A stretch of DNA of 64,000 bases. Source: Roseburia rectibacter (GTDB lineage: Bacteria; Bacillota; Clostridia; Lachnospirales; Lachnospiraceae). This document shows positions 37,699 to 46,910 of this stretch, piece after piece (the first letter of the stretch is position 1; each line of letters begins with the position of its first letter). Location of the stretch: NCBI RefSeq assembly GCF_014287515.2, contig NZ_CP092473.1, positions 2,507,001 through 2,571,000 on the forward strand. Direction: 5' to 3'. Below the pieces are notes generated by a model. The model made no database searches. It saw only the letters and a program-made list of their open reading frames with translations, and was not told the DNA's origin. A program made the translations under genes and the position numbers.

Positions 37699-37860
37699 TC
37701 ATGCTATTTTTATGCCAGTTATTATTGAGTTTTCAAGCTCATACCATTCACAAATACGGTAGTCTTCCGTATCGATATTATAGATTTTTGCATTCAACGT
37801 TCCAAGCATAAACGGGGAATGTGTTGCAATGTTACTTCCTTCTTTTGTCTGAAAAATGGT
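37699..37860 (-). pseudogene. C-terminal fragment of an SMC/ABC-like AAA ATPase
   Basis: The 330-bp gap between the two AAA genes contains about 50 codons reading NIATHSPFMLGTLNAKIYNI and ending ELENSIITGIKIA before TGA at 37699. THSP is the switch-His motif of ABC-type AAA proteins; everything upstream of it, including both Walker motifs, is missing. The rest of the gap shows no feature. Confidence 0.65.
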
Positions 37861-37887
37861 TCAATATCTTTCCCTCTTCTACAATAT

Positions 37888-39570
37888 CTAAATGGAGTCT
37901 GCCATAACCACCTTACAATTTTTCCGGAAACAGGCTATGCCATATTTTATAAAATTCTGCATACCATCCTGCTTTAATCTTGCAATGTAGTCTTTTTCTT
38001 CGATCTGCTGCAGTGCTTCCTCACATGCTGCATCCATATCTCCGCCTTCTGCATATTTTAATTCGATTACAATACCCATCCTGTTTTCTCCAATCTCGAT
38101 AAGTATGTCACTGTAACCAATACCTGACTCTGCATTGGATATTGTGCGCCATGTGGATTTATAGCCTAACAGTCCTAAAAGAACACCGTGATAAAAATTT
38201 TCTTTCTTTTCCTTTGCGACCGCAGTATCTCTGATACTTATGGTATTCCACAGATAATTTCCAAATATCTTTTCTATCTTTTCCGGTTCTTTCTTTACGA
38301 ATGCCTCACAAAGCTCTTCGAGCGTTTTTCCATCACTTTTTGACACATCACTGAACCATTCCTTTATCTGTCTGGTAAACAGATTTCTTATTTCTCTATT
38401 TGGAATTTTCAACAAATATTTTCCACTTACTGTATAGCCATTTTGTGTCAGATATCCCGTAGTCAAAAGTACACTCCATAAATTTTCTATGCTTCTGTCT
38501 ATCTCATTGTACGTCAGTTCCTGCGAAACGTCCTTTTCAATGCTTTCTCCTGCGATCAACTGCTCTATTTCCGCTTTTGTCTGGACGTTTGCCTTGTCAA
38601 TAAACCTGCGTACGATAGAGTTACTGCTGGAATTTGACCAGAAATCCTGTGGTGTGGCATTGGGATCAGCACACAATAAATCAATGTAATTTACAACATC
38701 CCACGGACAATATACATCTGCATTACCGAATCTGTAACCATCATACCATTCCTTTACTTCCTCGAAATGCGACGATAATCCATAATCCAGAAGCATTTTT
38801 TTTACTTCTTCATCGGTAAATCCGAATTGCTCATCAAATCTTGTATCCATGACAGATAACACCTTAAAGTTATTAATTCCTGTAAAGATACTCTCTTTCG
38901 ATACTCTTAAACATCCTGTCAAGATGGCAAATTGCAGGAAATCATTCGTTTTCAATGCCTGCCCTAATAGTCCACGAATAAGTTCTGCCATTTCATCATA
39001 ATAGCCATTACTGAATGCTTTATCCAGCGGTACATCATATTCATCTATGATAATGATCACTTTTTCTCCGTAATGTCTGCATAAAAGTTCTGACAGCAGA
39101 CGAATACTGTCTGACAAATCTTCCATCTGTCCTGATAAAAGTTTATCATATTGCATACGTTCTTCATCTACCAGTTTTTCACTGTTTTTTAGATAATAAT
39201 GTCTGCGGGCTTCATTTTTTATGGTAGTAATGATACGTTTTAAGGCTGCATCAAAAGTCAATCCATCTGCGCCCTTAAGTGACAGGAAAATAACCGGATA
39301 CTTTCCCATATATTCCTCACATATTTTTCTGTTGCAGGAAATATATAGTCCGTCGAAAACAGACTTATCTGTACCAGCTTCAAAAAATGTTTTAAACATA
39401 CTCATATTCAAAGTCTTGCCAAAACGCCGCGGACGCGTAAAGAGGTTTACCTTTCCCCAGCTCATCAAAAGCTGCTCTATCAGTTTTGTTTTATCGATAT
39501 AATAAAATCCCTCTTTCCGGATCTCTTCAAAATCTTCAATTCCTACTGGTAATTTTAATCTGTTATCCAT
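37888..39570 (-). CDS. AAA-ATPase_like/DUF1703 (PD-(D/E)XK) protein
   Basis: A 560-residue protein of the AAA-ATPase_like plus PD-(D/E)XK nuclease (DUF1703) family, usually multi-copy in Bacteroidetes and Lachnospiraceae. The N-terminus has PVGIEDFEEIRKEGFYYIDK, P-loop FTRPRRFGKTLNMSM and Walker B VIIIIDEYDVPLDKA. The C-terminal nuclease domain has MGIVIELKYAEGGDMDAACE, where D/E-x-K is the catalytic signature. Function is unproven; mobile or defence roles have been proposed for related families. Confidence 0.88.
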   Translation of the reverse strand: MDNRLKLPVGIEDFEEIRKEGFYYIDKTKLIEQLLMSWGKVNLFTRPRRFGKTLNMSMFKTFFEAGTDKSVFDGLYISCNRKICEEYMGKYPVIFLSLKGADGLTFDAALKRIITTIKNEARRHYYLKNSEKLVDEERMQYDKLLSGQMEDLSDSIRLLSELLCRHYGEKVIIIIDEYDVPLDKAFSNGYYDEMAELIRGLLGQALKTNDFLQFAILTGCLRVSKESIFTGINNFKVLSVMDTRFDEQFGFTDEEVKKMLLDYGLSSHFEEVKEWYDGYRFGNADVYCPWDVVNYIDLLCADPNATPQDFWSNSSSNSIVRRFIDKANVQTKAEIEQLIAGESIEKDVSQELTYNEIDRSIENLWSVLLTTGYLTQNGYTVSGKYLLKIPNREIRNLFTRQIKEWFSDVSKSDGKTLEELCEAFVKKEPEKIEKIFGNYLWNTISIRDTAVAKEKKENFYHGVLLGLLGYKSTWRTISNAESGIGYSDILIEIGENRMGIVIELKYAEGGDMDAACEEALQQIEEKDYIARLKQDGMQNFIKYGIACFRKNCKVVMADSI

Positions 39571-39667
39571 GCATGGAAACCTCCCTGAAAATAAATCCGC
39601 TACACTTAACCATTAGTATAGCGGATGAATATCCAAAAAACAATATTTGACTATAAACGAAGCCCCA

Positions 39668-40306
39668 TTACTTTTCTGCTACAAGATGCATACGAAACCC
39701 TTTCTGTCTCTCTAATTTTATCACTTTTAAACCTGCTGTTTCGCACATTTTGCGCACTTCCATGCAGCTGTAAATCCGTACATCTCCATGTCCACCAAGA
39801 TGTGCCAATGGCATCTCAATATGATTCATCAGCCATATCATAAAATTATTACTCGTGTAATCACGCAATACCAGTTTTCCGCTTTTCTTCAACACCCGTG
39901 CCACTCCATTTATAAACGCCTGGGGATTCGGATAATGATGAAAACTGTTCGTACAGATCACTGCATCAAACGTATTTTCGGCAAAAGGAAGATTCTCACT
40001 GTCTCCGACTAAAAATTTGGTATGGACAAGTTTTTTCTCCTGTGCCACTTCGATCATACGGGGCGTCAGATCGATTCCCGTATAATTCCTGTCAGGAAAT
40101 TCTTTCACCAAAAGTTCTATCATTGGACCTGTTCCACACCCCACATCTAAAAGTTCCTGAAATGGATATTTTTTTAATTCTTCAAGAACCGGCGGATAAT
40201 CGTCCTTACACATTTCATACACACCCGCATGCCCGGAATCATATACTTCCGCAGCTTTGGTAAATTCTTTTATCGATAAATCCTTATATTTCTGTTCTGT
40301 AAACAT
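39668..40306 (-). CDS. Class I SAM-dependent methyltransferase
   Basis: UbiE-like methyltransferase of 212 residues. The SAM-binding motif is LLDVGCGTGPMIELL, the acidic loop TGIDLTPRM, and the post-motif region DAVICTNSFHHYPNPQAFI. I chose ATG at 40306 because AAGGAG lies 8 bases upstream; the frame continues to 40342 without a better site. The substrate is unknown. No operon partner is evident. Confidence 0.85.
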   Translation of the reverse strand: MFTEQKYKDLSIKEFTKAAEVYDSGHAGVYEMCKDDYPPVLEELKKYPFQELLDVGCGTGPMIELLVKEFPDRNYTGIDLTPRMIEVAQEKKLVHTKFLVGDSENLPFAENTFDAVICTNSFHHYPNPQAFINGVARVLKKSGKLVLRDYTSNNFMIWLMNHIEMPLAHLGGHGDVRIYSCMEVRKMCETAGLKVIKLERQKGFRMHLVAEK

Positions 40307-40413
40307 TTCCGTTTTCTCCTTTACAGTCTGGTGATTTGTCAAATCTCATAGTTAGCATTAACTAACCATAATCATGATACCATACCAACCCTGAAAAAGA
40401 AAGTATCTTAATA

Positions 40414-40760
40414 CTATTCATTCAAATAATCATACGCTATCCGTTCAGCTCCATCTCTGACATATATATTTCCACATTTGCAGAATCCAAACCGTTCAAT
40501 TGCAGTCTGCATAGAAATATTATCTTTGCGTGTATCAATACGAATATAGTCTATCTGTTCAATGCAATATTCAAAACATGCTCTGGCGATTCCTTTACAT
40601 AGCTGTTTCCGGCATCTATATCCGTTTTTAATATTTTCTCATCAGGGTATCCATCTCCCCATTGCGTTTTATTCCCATGCGCAATCATATATGCCTTTGC
40701 CGTTGTAAAAATTGCCATAATCTGCTTTGTATCTTCTGTTGTGCTTTCTCTTATTTCCAT
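40414..40760 (-). pseudogene. GNAT acetyltransferase with central deletion and frame change
   Basis: The N-terminal part reads MEIRESTTEDTKQIMAIF and QWGDGYPDEKILKTDI, typical of a GNAT family. After GNSYV the homologous C-terminal part continues in another frame: CKGIARACFEYCIEQ, RIDTRKDNISMQTAIERFGF and NIYVRDGAERIAYDYL to the stop at 40414. Roughly 60 central residues, including the acetyl-CoA strand, are missing, so the gene is inactive. Confidence 0.85.
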
Positions 40761-40772
40761 ATTCCTTAATCC

Positions 40773-40905
40773 TTATAATATCGTTTCTAAATAGGTATCA
40801 TCATTTGATATGCTGCTTTTAAATTTTATCACATATTCACAATGCTTTCTATCTTCAAATACCATCACTTTCTCCACTGGAATGTCCCTGACTGCTGTCC
40901 ACATA
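40773..40905 (-). pseudogene. Short gene remnant of unknown family
   Basis: About 40 codons in one frame, from near 40905 to a TAA at 40773, reading RDIPVEKVMVFEDRKHCEYV then a hydrophilic tail. There is no start codon or ribosome-binding site, and the residue composition looks like a real C-terminus. It lies just upstream of the broken GNAT gene. I do not recognise the family. Confidence 0.35.
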
Positions 40906-41019
40906 TATTATGAAAACTGGCATAATATTGTCAGATAAATCAGGATTGCTTGAAAACGCTCCCTGCATCGGCTATAATTTCAACGTAACAAATCGGAATT
41001 TAACGAGGAGGTAATGATT

Positions 41020-41241
41020 ATGAGTAGAAATATAAAAGGTGGTTTTTTAACATTAAGTGGTGTTGTTGGTATTGTAGGAATGATAATAGCGGCAATGCAA
41101 AATCCAGCAACTGCATGGGTAACGCCACCTGGAAGAATGATTGTAAGTATTTTAGAAAATGGATTATTGATTCCTACGGTTTTATTCCTTGTTCTTTTTA
41201 TCTATGGATTGTATATTCTCCTAACGGAGAAAAACGATTGA
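41020..41241 (+). CDS. Small membrane protein of unknown function
   Basis: A 73-residue protein with two predicted transmembrane helices (~8-26 and ~45-66) and short charged ends. ATG at 41020 is favoured because GAGGAGGT lies 7 bases upstream; an ATG two codons earlier is too close to it. It precedes a methyltransferase gene on the same strand by ~55 bp and may be cotranscribed. No family recognised. Confidence 0.6.
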   Translation: MSRNIKGGFLTLSGVVGIVGMIIAAMQNPATAWVTPPGRMIVSILENGLLIPTVLFLVLFIYGLYILLTEKND

Positions 41242-41297
41242 GCAATACCGGTTTGTCGAATTAAGAGAACCGGTATTTGTGGAGGAGGAATTCTGTA

Positions 41298-41909
41298 ATG
41301 AGATTTTTTGAAAATACCCGTAAGCCACAAGGCTTCGGCGGAAAATTGATGACGAAGATGATGAACAGCGGTCACGCCAAATTATCTCAATGGGGATTCT
41401 CAAATATCTCCGCGAAGTCTGATGCTGAAGTTCTGGACGTTGGCTGTGGCGGCGGAGCAAATATTGCGGTCTGGCTTGATAGATGTAGAAATGGCCACGT
41501 GACAGGAATGGATTATTCTGAGGTTAGTGTGGCAGAATCTCAAAAATTGAACGCCCTCGCCATTAAACAAGGGAAATGTAATGTAGTTCAAGGAGATGTA
41601 TCTGCTATACCCTTTTCTGACGCGACTTTTGATTATGTTTCTGCCTTCGAAACAGTTTACTTTTGGCCAGGATTAGTAAAATGCTTTTCCGAGGTCAACC
41701 GTGTGCTGAAAAGCGAAGGCATATTCCTGATTTGTAACGAGAGTGACGGAACGAATGCCGCAGATGAAAAATGGACAAAGATGATCAATGGTATGAAGAT
41801 TTACACATCTAAACAACTTGTTGCCGCTTTGAAAGAAGCGGGTTTTACAGAGATCAAAACGTATTCAAATGCAAAAAATCATTGGATAAGTATTGTTGCA
41901 ACGAAATAG
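41298..41909 (+). CDS. Class I SAM-dependent methyltransferase
   Basis: A 203-residue methyltransferase with SAM motif EVLDVGCGGGANIAVWLD, acidic loop TGMDYSEVSV and CNVVQGDVSAIPFSDATFDY, features shared with UbiE/COQ5-like enzymes. ATG at 41298 has GGAGGAGG upstream. Its stop codon is 2 bp from the proposed left attachment repeat of the mobilizable element, so the element seems inserted at its 3' end. Confidence 0.87.
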   Translation: MRFFENTRKPQGFGGKLMTKMMNSGHAKLSQWGFSNISAKSDAEVLDVGCGGGANIAVWLDRCRNGHVTGMDYSEVSVAESQKLNALAIKQGKCNVVQGDVSAIPFSDATFDYVSAFETVYFWPGLVKCFSEVNRVLKSEGIFLICNESDGTNAADEKWTKMINGMKIYTSKQLVAALKEAGFTEIKTYSNAKNHWISIVATK

Positions 41910-41911
41910 TC

Positions 41912-41922
41912 AAATTCCAGTT
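41912..41922. repeat. Candidate left attachment repeat of the mobilizable element
   Basis: AAATTCCAGTT here recurs in direct orientation at 51673-51683, just outside the integrase gene. The pair would delimit a 9.77-kb element containing the integrase, excisionase, oriT and relaxase. The match is short, so this is a proposal. Confidence 0.4.
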
Positions 41923-42024
41923 GATATTCCACTTATTTTAGGAAATTTAATAACTATTATATTTGATTATCAAATTCTTCGCAAACCCTTGAAAACACTA
42001 AGTTTGTAGCAAGTGTACTTTCCC

Positions 42025-42096
42025 TTACTCTTTCCCTTGTGTTACATTCTCCCATTAGCTTTCATGAACCTTAATATGGGAAAAATTAAGGGAAAG
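42025..42096. other. Left-end inverted and direct TTTCCCTT repeats, possible integrase arm sites
   Basis: TTTCCCTTACTCTTTCCCTTG (~42028-42048) contains two TTTCCCTT copies and AAGGGAAA follows at ~42087-42094. Similar TTTCCCTTATTTCCCTTGTG and AAATAAGGGAAA occur directly after the integrase gene. Shared end motifs of this type are expected for integrase arm binding. Otherwise 41923-42208 shows no gene. Confidence 0.4.
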
Positions 42097-42208
42097 AAAA
42101 TTTCATAACACAGTATAACATATAACAATAACAACATGGTGAACTGATTGAAATGTTTTCGATATTTAACTCTATAACTGATTATTAAAAAAATGGAGAT
42201 AAGATACG

Positions 42209-42445
42209 ATGAGAACAATATTTGCAGAATACAATCCACACAGAAACAGCATTGATGTTTATACCAATGCCGGTTATATGCTCCGCATTGACTGTTGGGA
42301 AGCTGAGAAGAACTTAAAAACCACTCCTGGATCAGACTGCGCATTAAATACACTTGCTATTGATGAGCCACTTGAATATGCACGATTATATCTTGATGGT
42401 AATATGCAAATGTGGGTAGATGCAGAAGATTCTTTGGAATTGTAA
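42209..42445 (+). CDS. Small DUF6061-like protein
   Basis: A 78-residue soluble protein, MRTIFAEYNPHRNSIDVYT at the N-terminus and EYARLYLDGNMQMWVDAEDS near the end, resembling the DUF6061 family of small Clostridial proteins found on mobile elements. ATG at 42209 has GGAG upstream. It is the leftmost gene of the proposed element and the only one there read rightward besides the XRE and integrase genes. Function unknown. Confidence 0.65.
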   Translation: MRTIFAEYNPHRNSIDVYTNAGYMLRIDCWEAEKNLKTTPGSDCALNTLAIDEPLEYARLYLDGNMQMWVDAEDSLEL

Positions 42446-42563
42446 ACCACAAGTAGCCTGTATGCTTTATTTTACATACAGGCTACTTAATCAAAATCAC
42501 CATAATTGGTCAAGCAAGTTTTTTTAATATACCTCGGAGTCATTTTCGTTCGATCTTTCATCG

Positions 42564-43199
42564 CTAATAAAATTTCTCTGAAGTGATAGCAGATAACAGA
42601 TTGGCAGGTTTTTCTAAAAAATAATCTGCTTTTATGTGCTTATTATGACTGCCCCATACTGCTAAAGCAAAATCAATTCCCGCATTTTCCGCACATTTAC
42701 TGTCATATTTGCTATCTCCGATATAAAGTACTTTCCTATGGTCTGTTTTTGATAATTCCACATATTTCAAAATCGGTGCGGCATTGGGTTTATGTTCCTG
42801 TGTATCGTCTGCACATATGATTGTTTTGAAATAATGACTGATACCAAACGGACAAAAATCATGTGTAAATTCTTCCCTTGTCTTTGATGTGACAATCCCC
42901 ATTTCATAATCCAGACTTAGAAGATTTTTCAATAATTCAACGATTCCGTCAAATACTTTAATGTTATTTGTATAGTTACGCATATTTTTATCCCATAATT
43001 CTATCGCATAGGAAGTGTCTTTTATCGCAAGTTTTTTCAAAGCGTCTGTTCCTGTAATCCCTAACGCAAATCTTAGTTCAGAACATGGTATCTCTCTCCC
43101 GGACAATCCCTTTATAGTTTCCTGTAAAGAATGTAATACAGCATATTCCGTATCAATCAGAGTGCCGTCAATGTCAAAAACGATATGCTTATACTTCAT
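42564..43199 (-). CDS. HAD family hydrolase, phosphoglycolate-phosphatase-like
   Basis: A 211-residue HAD hydrolase: motif I HIVFDIDGTLIDTE with the nucleophile Asp, motif II MGIVTSKTREEF, motif III Lys in EHKPNAAPI, motif IV YIGDSKYDSKCAENAG. It should dephosphorylate a small phosphometabolite. ATG at 43199 overlaps the end of the acetyltransferase gene by 11 bp. It is the last gene of the cargo operon of the mobilizable element. Confidence 0.85.
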   Translation of the reverse strand: MKYKHIVFDIDGTLIDTEYAVLHSLQETIKGLSGREIPCSELRFALGITGTDALKKLAIKDTSYAIELWDKNMRNYTNNIKVFDGIVELLKNLLSLDYEMGIVTSKTREEFTHDFCPFGISHYFKTIICADDTQEHKPNAAPILKYVELSKTDHRKVLYIGDSKYDSKCAENAGIDFALAVWGSHNKHIKADYFLEKPANLLSAITSEKFY

Positions 43200-43791
43200 G
43201 CTGCCACCTTTCCCTGTCTGTATCAAAATAACGTATCACCCTGCATGGATTTCCTACTGCAACACAATTAGGCGGGATAGGGCGGGTAACTACACTTCCA
43301 GCCCCTATCACGCTGTTTTTTCCTATAGTGACTCCGGGCAGAAGAATACAGCCGCCGCCAATCCAGACATTACTTTCTATTTCTATCGGACGTGCATAGG
43401 TTCTAAAAAATGTTGTCTGACGTTCCCTCCAATCCGGCACAAACCTTTCCTGTGGTAAGACAGGGTGTGAAGATGTATAAATCTGCACATTTGACGCAAT
43501 CAATACCCTGTCGCCAATTCGGATAGTTTTGTTATCCACAAAGGTACAATTCATATTGACGATCACATCATTTCCCAAAAAAATATTTTTTCCATAGTCG
43601 CAATGAAAAGGCGTGTCGATTGCCACATTTTCCCCTATTCCGCCCAACAGCTCCCGAAGAATGGAAGTGCGTTTTTCTGTATCTCTATAATCAGAAAAAT
43701 AATATTTCCGTGTTAATTCCCTTGTGCGGGCAATCTGCTTTAACGTATCGCTGTCCGCTGTTTCCAAAAAATCACTGGATTCGTAATACAC
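43189..43791 (-). CDS. Sugar O-acetyltransferase, Maa/LacA family
   Basis: A 200-residue left-handed beta-helix acetyltransferase. An N-terminal maltose-transacetylase-like helix region is followed by hexapeptide repeats (IRIGDRVLIASNVQIYTSSH, IEIESNVWIGGGCILLPGVT, IGKNSVIGAGSVVTR). The His in SSHPV is the likely catalytic base. It transfers acetyl from acetyl-CoA to a sugar hydroxyl. It starts 11 bp from the HD gene and overlaps the HAD gene. Confidence 0.9.
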   Translation of the reverse strand: MYYESSDFLETADSDTLKQIARTRELTRKYYFSDYRDTEKRTSILRELLGGIGENVAIDTPFHCDYGKNIFLGNDVIVNMNCTFVDNKTIRIGDRVLIASNVQIYTSSHPVLPQERFVPDWRERQTTFFRTYARPIEIESNVWIGGGCILLPGVTIGKNSVIGAGSVVTRPIPPNCVAVGNPCRVIRYFDTDRERWQHEV

Positions 43792-43802
43792 AATATCCCC
43801 CC

Positions 43803-44402
43803 TTAACGAAAACTGTTTTCCATAACGCCCGGAAGCAGGGCATAGATAGAACAGCCAATCTGATCCTCAAACCGTTCTTTAATCTCTAAAATCTTTTTCC
43901 ATCTGTCTATTGTCGCTGGGTGAACGCCGTATCGCATTGTCACGTCTACAAATCTCTTTTCCAAAAGACAGAACCCCGAAGGCATAGCCAATGCGTCACA
44001 TAACTGTACAAGACGGTCATAATCATCATATACCGCATTTGCAACAAATTCTTTCATAAACAGGTAATCCTCATCACTGACATCAAACTCTCCGATAGAT
44101 GTGGCAATATCCTGTATCATAAATGCGTGGGATATACATATTTGTGCGGCTTTTCCCCACCCACGCTCCATACAGTAACGATAGCCGTCTATCAGATGCC
44201 TTTCCGAACTCACTCCGGCATAACGTCCAATATCGTGTAACAGCCCGAAAATATACGCCTGTTCAGAAGATAAATCTTTACAGTGTGACGCAATGTTTTT
44301 ACAGGCTTCGGCTACATACCGGGAATGTTCTGCCCATGCTCCCGGATTGGATTCTGCCGCTTCCCTTAATGCCAGTTCTGCGGTCTGAATGTTCAACTCC
44401 AT
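43803..44402 (-). CDS. HD domain metal-dependent phosphohydrolase
   Basis: A 199-residue HD-superfamily protein: first metal His in WAEHSRYVAEA, the HD pair in IFGLLHDIGRYAG, and a following His in CISHAFMI; the final Asp is in LVQLCDALAMP. Members cleave nucleotides or related phosphates. It is upstream of the acetyltransferase and HAD genes within the same minus-strand cargo operon. Confidence 0.82.
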   Translation of the reverse strand: MELNIQTAELALREAAESNPGAWAEHSRYVAEACKNIASHCKDLSSEQAYIFGLLHDIGRYAGVSSERHLIDGYRYCMERGWGKAAQICISHAFMIQDIATSIGEFDVSDEDYLFMKEFVANAVYDDYDRLVQLCDALAMPSGFCLLEKRFVDVTMRYGVHPATIDRWKKILEIKERFEDQIGCSIYALLPGVMENSFR

Positions 44403-44478
44403 TTTTAACTCCTTTCAAAAGGGCGGGGCTGGAAGATAAACTGTCCAGCCCCTTTATGATGAAATATTTACAGATAAA

Positions 44479-44718
44479 TCAGCAATCCCCGGCATAGTAC
44501 GAAACAATGTTCATATAGTCCGTTGGATTCGGAACTTCTAAAACAAGCCGCAAACAGTTTTTGTTTTGGGAGTATTGCCGCCACAAACTGCCCTGTATCT
44601 TTTCTTCCCCATTGATGTTTTGTTTTTTACCATACGGGCAGAGCATATTTACTTTGCCGGAACAGCTATTGACCGTATCTAAAAAATTTTTCATGTTCAG
44701 AATGTTCAGTTTTACCAC
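44479..44718 (-). CDS. Small conserved protein of mobile elements
   Basis: A 79-residue protein starting at GTG 44718, chosen because AGGAGGT lies about 9 bases upstream. It reads MKNFLDTVNSCSGKVNMLCP then LWRQYSQNKNCLRLVLEVPN and ends YYAGDC. Similar short proteins occur in Clostridial integrated elements and are often labelled without support. No catalytic motif is visible. Confidence 0.6.
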   Translation of the reverse strand: MVKLNILNMKNFLDTVNSCSGKVNMLCPYGKKQNINGEEKIQGSLWRQYSQNKNCLRLVLEVPNPTDYMNIVSYYAGDC

Positions 44719-44806
44719 TTTGCACTCACCTCCTGTAAATGACGGATTTACTTTACAGGTATCATTATAATGCAAAAGGAATAGAAAAAATATTTCTTTT
44801 CTGCCC

Positions 44807-45718
44807 TTATCTATCACTATTCTGCCATTTTCTCCGATATTCTGTGGGTGAACAATGTGTGTATTCTCGAAAAACCTTTCCAAAATAACTGCTACTCCCC
44901 AAACCGCACTCATGGCTGATAACGGTAACTGCTTCCTGCCCCTTTGCTAGCATCTGACAGGCAGCTTGCAGACGGTAAGCCTTTATATACTCTACGGGTG
45001 TCATGTGCAGACAGTCATGGAACACTCTATAACACTCCCTTTCGCTTAGGTATGCTGCTGCCGCAAGTTCCGGGATAGAGATTTTCTCTCTGTAATGTTC
45101 GTGAATATATATCATCATCAGCTTTATTTTATCGTTGCTTTTATTATGTTCCCCCTTTTTTTCACGCATAGGACGGGATAGTTCAAAAAGCATGAGCCAT
45201 ATTTCTGTTAGGGTTTCCCGCAGTTTTATTTCATATCCAAATTCATCACTGGATAAACGAAATGAAGCGGCAAGCAGTTTCAAAATCCTTTCTTCTTCTG
45301 CATTGCCTGGAAAAAGCGGAATTACCTCAATCTGTGGGGCTGTTATGATAGGCGCAATATATTTTTGTTCAATCCTGCTTCCCTGTTCCCCGGCAAGTAG
45401 GGAAACATCGAAAATATGAAGTAGCTGTATATTCTTTTCTTTCTGCGATATTGCTTTTGTCATATGGAGTACATTGGAATTTACTATGCCGCCGCTTCCA
45501 GCCGGAAACAACAGTTTTCCTCCCGGCGTATCATATTCAATGCTACCACTTTCCATATAAAAAAGTTCCACTGTCTTGTGCCAGTGCCACGGTACATAAT
45601 GTCCGATATACTTGTCAAGTTCTGCCCTTGAAGCGATATAGGGAAAATCTTTTTCAAAACCGGGAAGCAGTTCTTCCTTGCTTCCAGTATAAAATTCAAT
45701 GCTATGGATATTTTTCAT
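44807..45718 (-). CDS. AraC family regulator with N-terminal cupin
   Basis: A 303-residue transcription factor. The N-terminal cupin domain (~20-110) includes HYVPWHWHKTVELFYMESGS. The C-terminal AraC domain (~200-300) has ISIPELAAAAYLSERECYRV and the second helix-turn-helix SSSYFGKVFREYTHCSPTEY. It begins the cargo gene group of the element and probably controls the downstream HD-acetyltransferase-HAD genes. The gap upstream (45719-45941) shows no feature. Confidence 0.88.
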   Translation of the reverse strand: MKNIHSIEFYTGSKEELLPGFEKDFPYIASRAELDKYIGHYVPWHWHKTVELFYMESGSIEYDTPGGKLLFPAGSGGIVNSNVLHMTKAISQKEKNIQLLHIFDVSLLAGEQGSRIEQKYIAPIITAPQIEVIPLFPGNAEEERILKLLAASFRLSSDEFGYEIKLRETLTEIWLMLFELSRPMREKKGEHNKSNDKIKLMMIYIHEHYREKISIPELAAAAYLSERECYRVFHDCLHMTPVEYIKAYRLQAACQMLAKGQEAVTVISHECGLGSSSYFGKVFREYTHCSPTEYRRKWQNSDR

Positions 45719-45941
45719 GTCTGTTCACCTGCACATCTGCGATTTTGTATCTGCTTTATGGATTAAATATATTAGAATAGCTCGGTAATTGTCAATCAAT
45801 CAAAACAGATTCATTTGGAAGATTATAAAAAATAGTGTTAAAAATCAAAGAACAGTTTTCACAGACTCTAAAAATCTGGATAACTAAAAATAAGTATATT
45901 TGTTTTGTGAAAAACAGGCAGTTTTACATGCCCATTTTACT

Positions 45942-46910
45942 TTAAAAATATCCTCGTTTTTCTCGCCAGTTTTTCACATAACATCGGATTCCGATATAAA
46001 CCGCATGTACCAGAAGTAGCAACATAATGAGGTTTATCGGAATAATTGATTTTATCCATTTTCCGAAATAGATTATGATAGCTGTACTCATTATCACCAC
46101 CATGATGCTGATAATATCCCAGCAATATTTCCGGTAGATTTTCCCCACCTGATAGCCAGTCCCGATTATCAGCAATCCCGTTATGATAAATAAAATTCCC
46201 ATAACAATACTTACAATCAGCCAGTACACAATCCCTGAAATGATACTATTTGAGATTCCACTGCTTAACTGTCCGAAAGAATCTGCACCTGCAACAAATT
46301 TTTGAAACAGGCTTAAGATTCCTTTAGCAAACATACTGAAAAAGCTAATACAGTCACTAAAGAAAACTGGAGAAAGGATAGCAGTGAATAGTGTAATGGC
46401 TATACTGTACCATGCCAGCAGAAACAGGATACTTTCATAACCAGCCGTCATATTTTTATATTTTTTCTCTAACTGAATTTTACGGTTATCGCATTTTTCT
46501 TTTGCTTTTTGGTAAGCAGTGCGGTCACAGTTATCGCATTTCTCATAGGGCACTTTTTTCTCAACAGCTACCTCTGTTGTCTTTTGGTGTGTCTGTGCAT
46601 AGCGTTTTGCCTGTTCCGCTTTTTCATACCTAAATTTCCATGCCACGACTTCTGCGTCGGCTCTTTTCCTGCTGTCTGTCTCGTTGGCTAATTGTTCTTC
46701 TATTTTCCTTAATCTTGTCCGCAATGCTTCGATATTCTCGACTCTGTTTTCGCTGTTCAATTTCTCGTTCAAGGTCAGCGATCTGTTTAGCTGCCTGTTC
46801 AGTTCCATAATCATCTGGTCTTTCTGATCCAGTTCGTCCTGCATCTGTTCTGTCATCTGTAGAAGTTCTTCCACTTGACCGACGTTCTCTAAGTTTACGC
46901 ATTCTCGCAT
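45942..46910 (-). CDS. DUF6040-like coiled-coil membrane protein overlapping the relaxase gene
   Basis: A 322-residue protein. The N-terminal ~115 residues are a Glu/Gln-rich coiled coil (MQDELDQKDQMIMELNRQLN). A Cys-containing stretch EKCDNCDRTAYQKAKEKCDN follows, then four membrane helices (~160-184, ~215-245, ~255-275, ~280-303). It resembles DUF6040 proteins next to MobA/MobL relaxases. ATG at 46910 has GAGGG 6 bases upstream. Its first 281 bp overlap the relaxase 3' end in another frame. A role in mating-pair contact or transfer is plausible but unproven. Confidence 0.75.
   Translation of the reverse strand: MRECVNLENVGQVEELLQMTEQMQDELDQKDQMIMELNRQLNRSLTLNEKLNSENRVENIEALRTRLRKIEEQLANETDSRKRADAEVVAWKFRYEKAEQAKRYAQTHQKTTEVAVEKKVPYEKCDNCDRTAYQKAKEKCDNRKIQLEKKYKNMTAGYESILFLLAWYSIAITLFTAILSPVFFSDCISFFSMFAKGILSLFQKFVAGADSFGQLSSGISNSIISGIVYWLIVSIVMGILFIITGLLIIGTGYQVGKIYRKYCWDIISIMVVIMSTAIIIYFGKWIKSIIPINLIMLLLLVHAVYIGIRCYVKNWREKRGYF

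Noticed and set aside
36301..39570. The two AAA ATPase genes as a defence system
   Set aside because: Both belong to widespread families of unknown role (DUF4143, DUF1703) and have no neighbouring effector or restriction genes; no system can be claimed.
42042..42353. 103-codon minus-strand frame overlapping the DUF6061-like gene
   Set aside because: The plus-strand gene has a ribosome-binding site and family resemblance; the opposite frame has neither.
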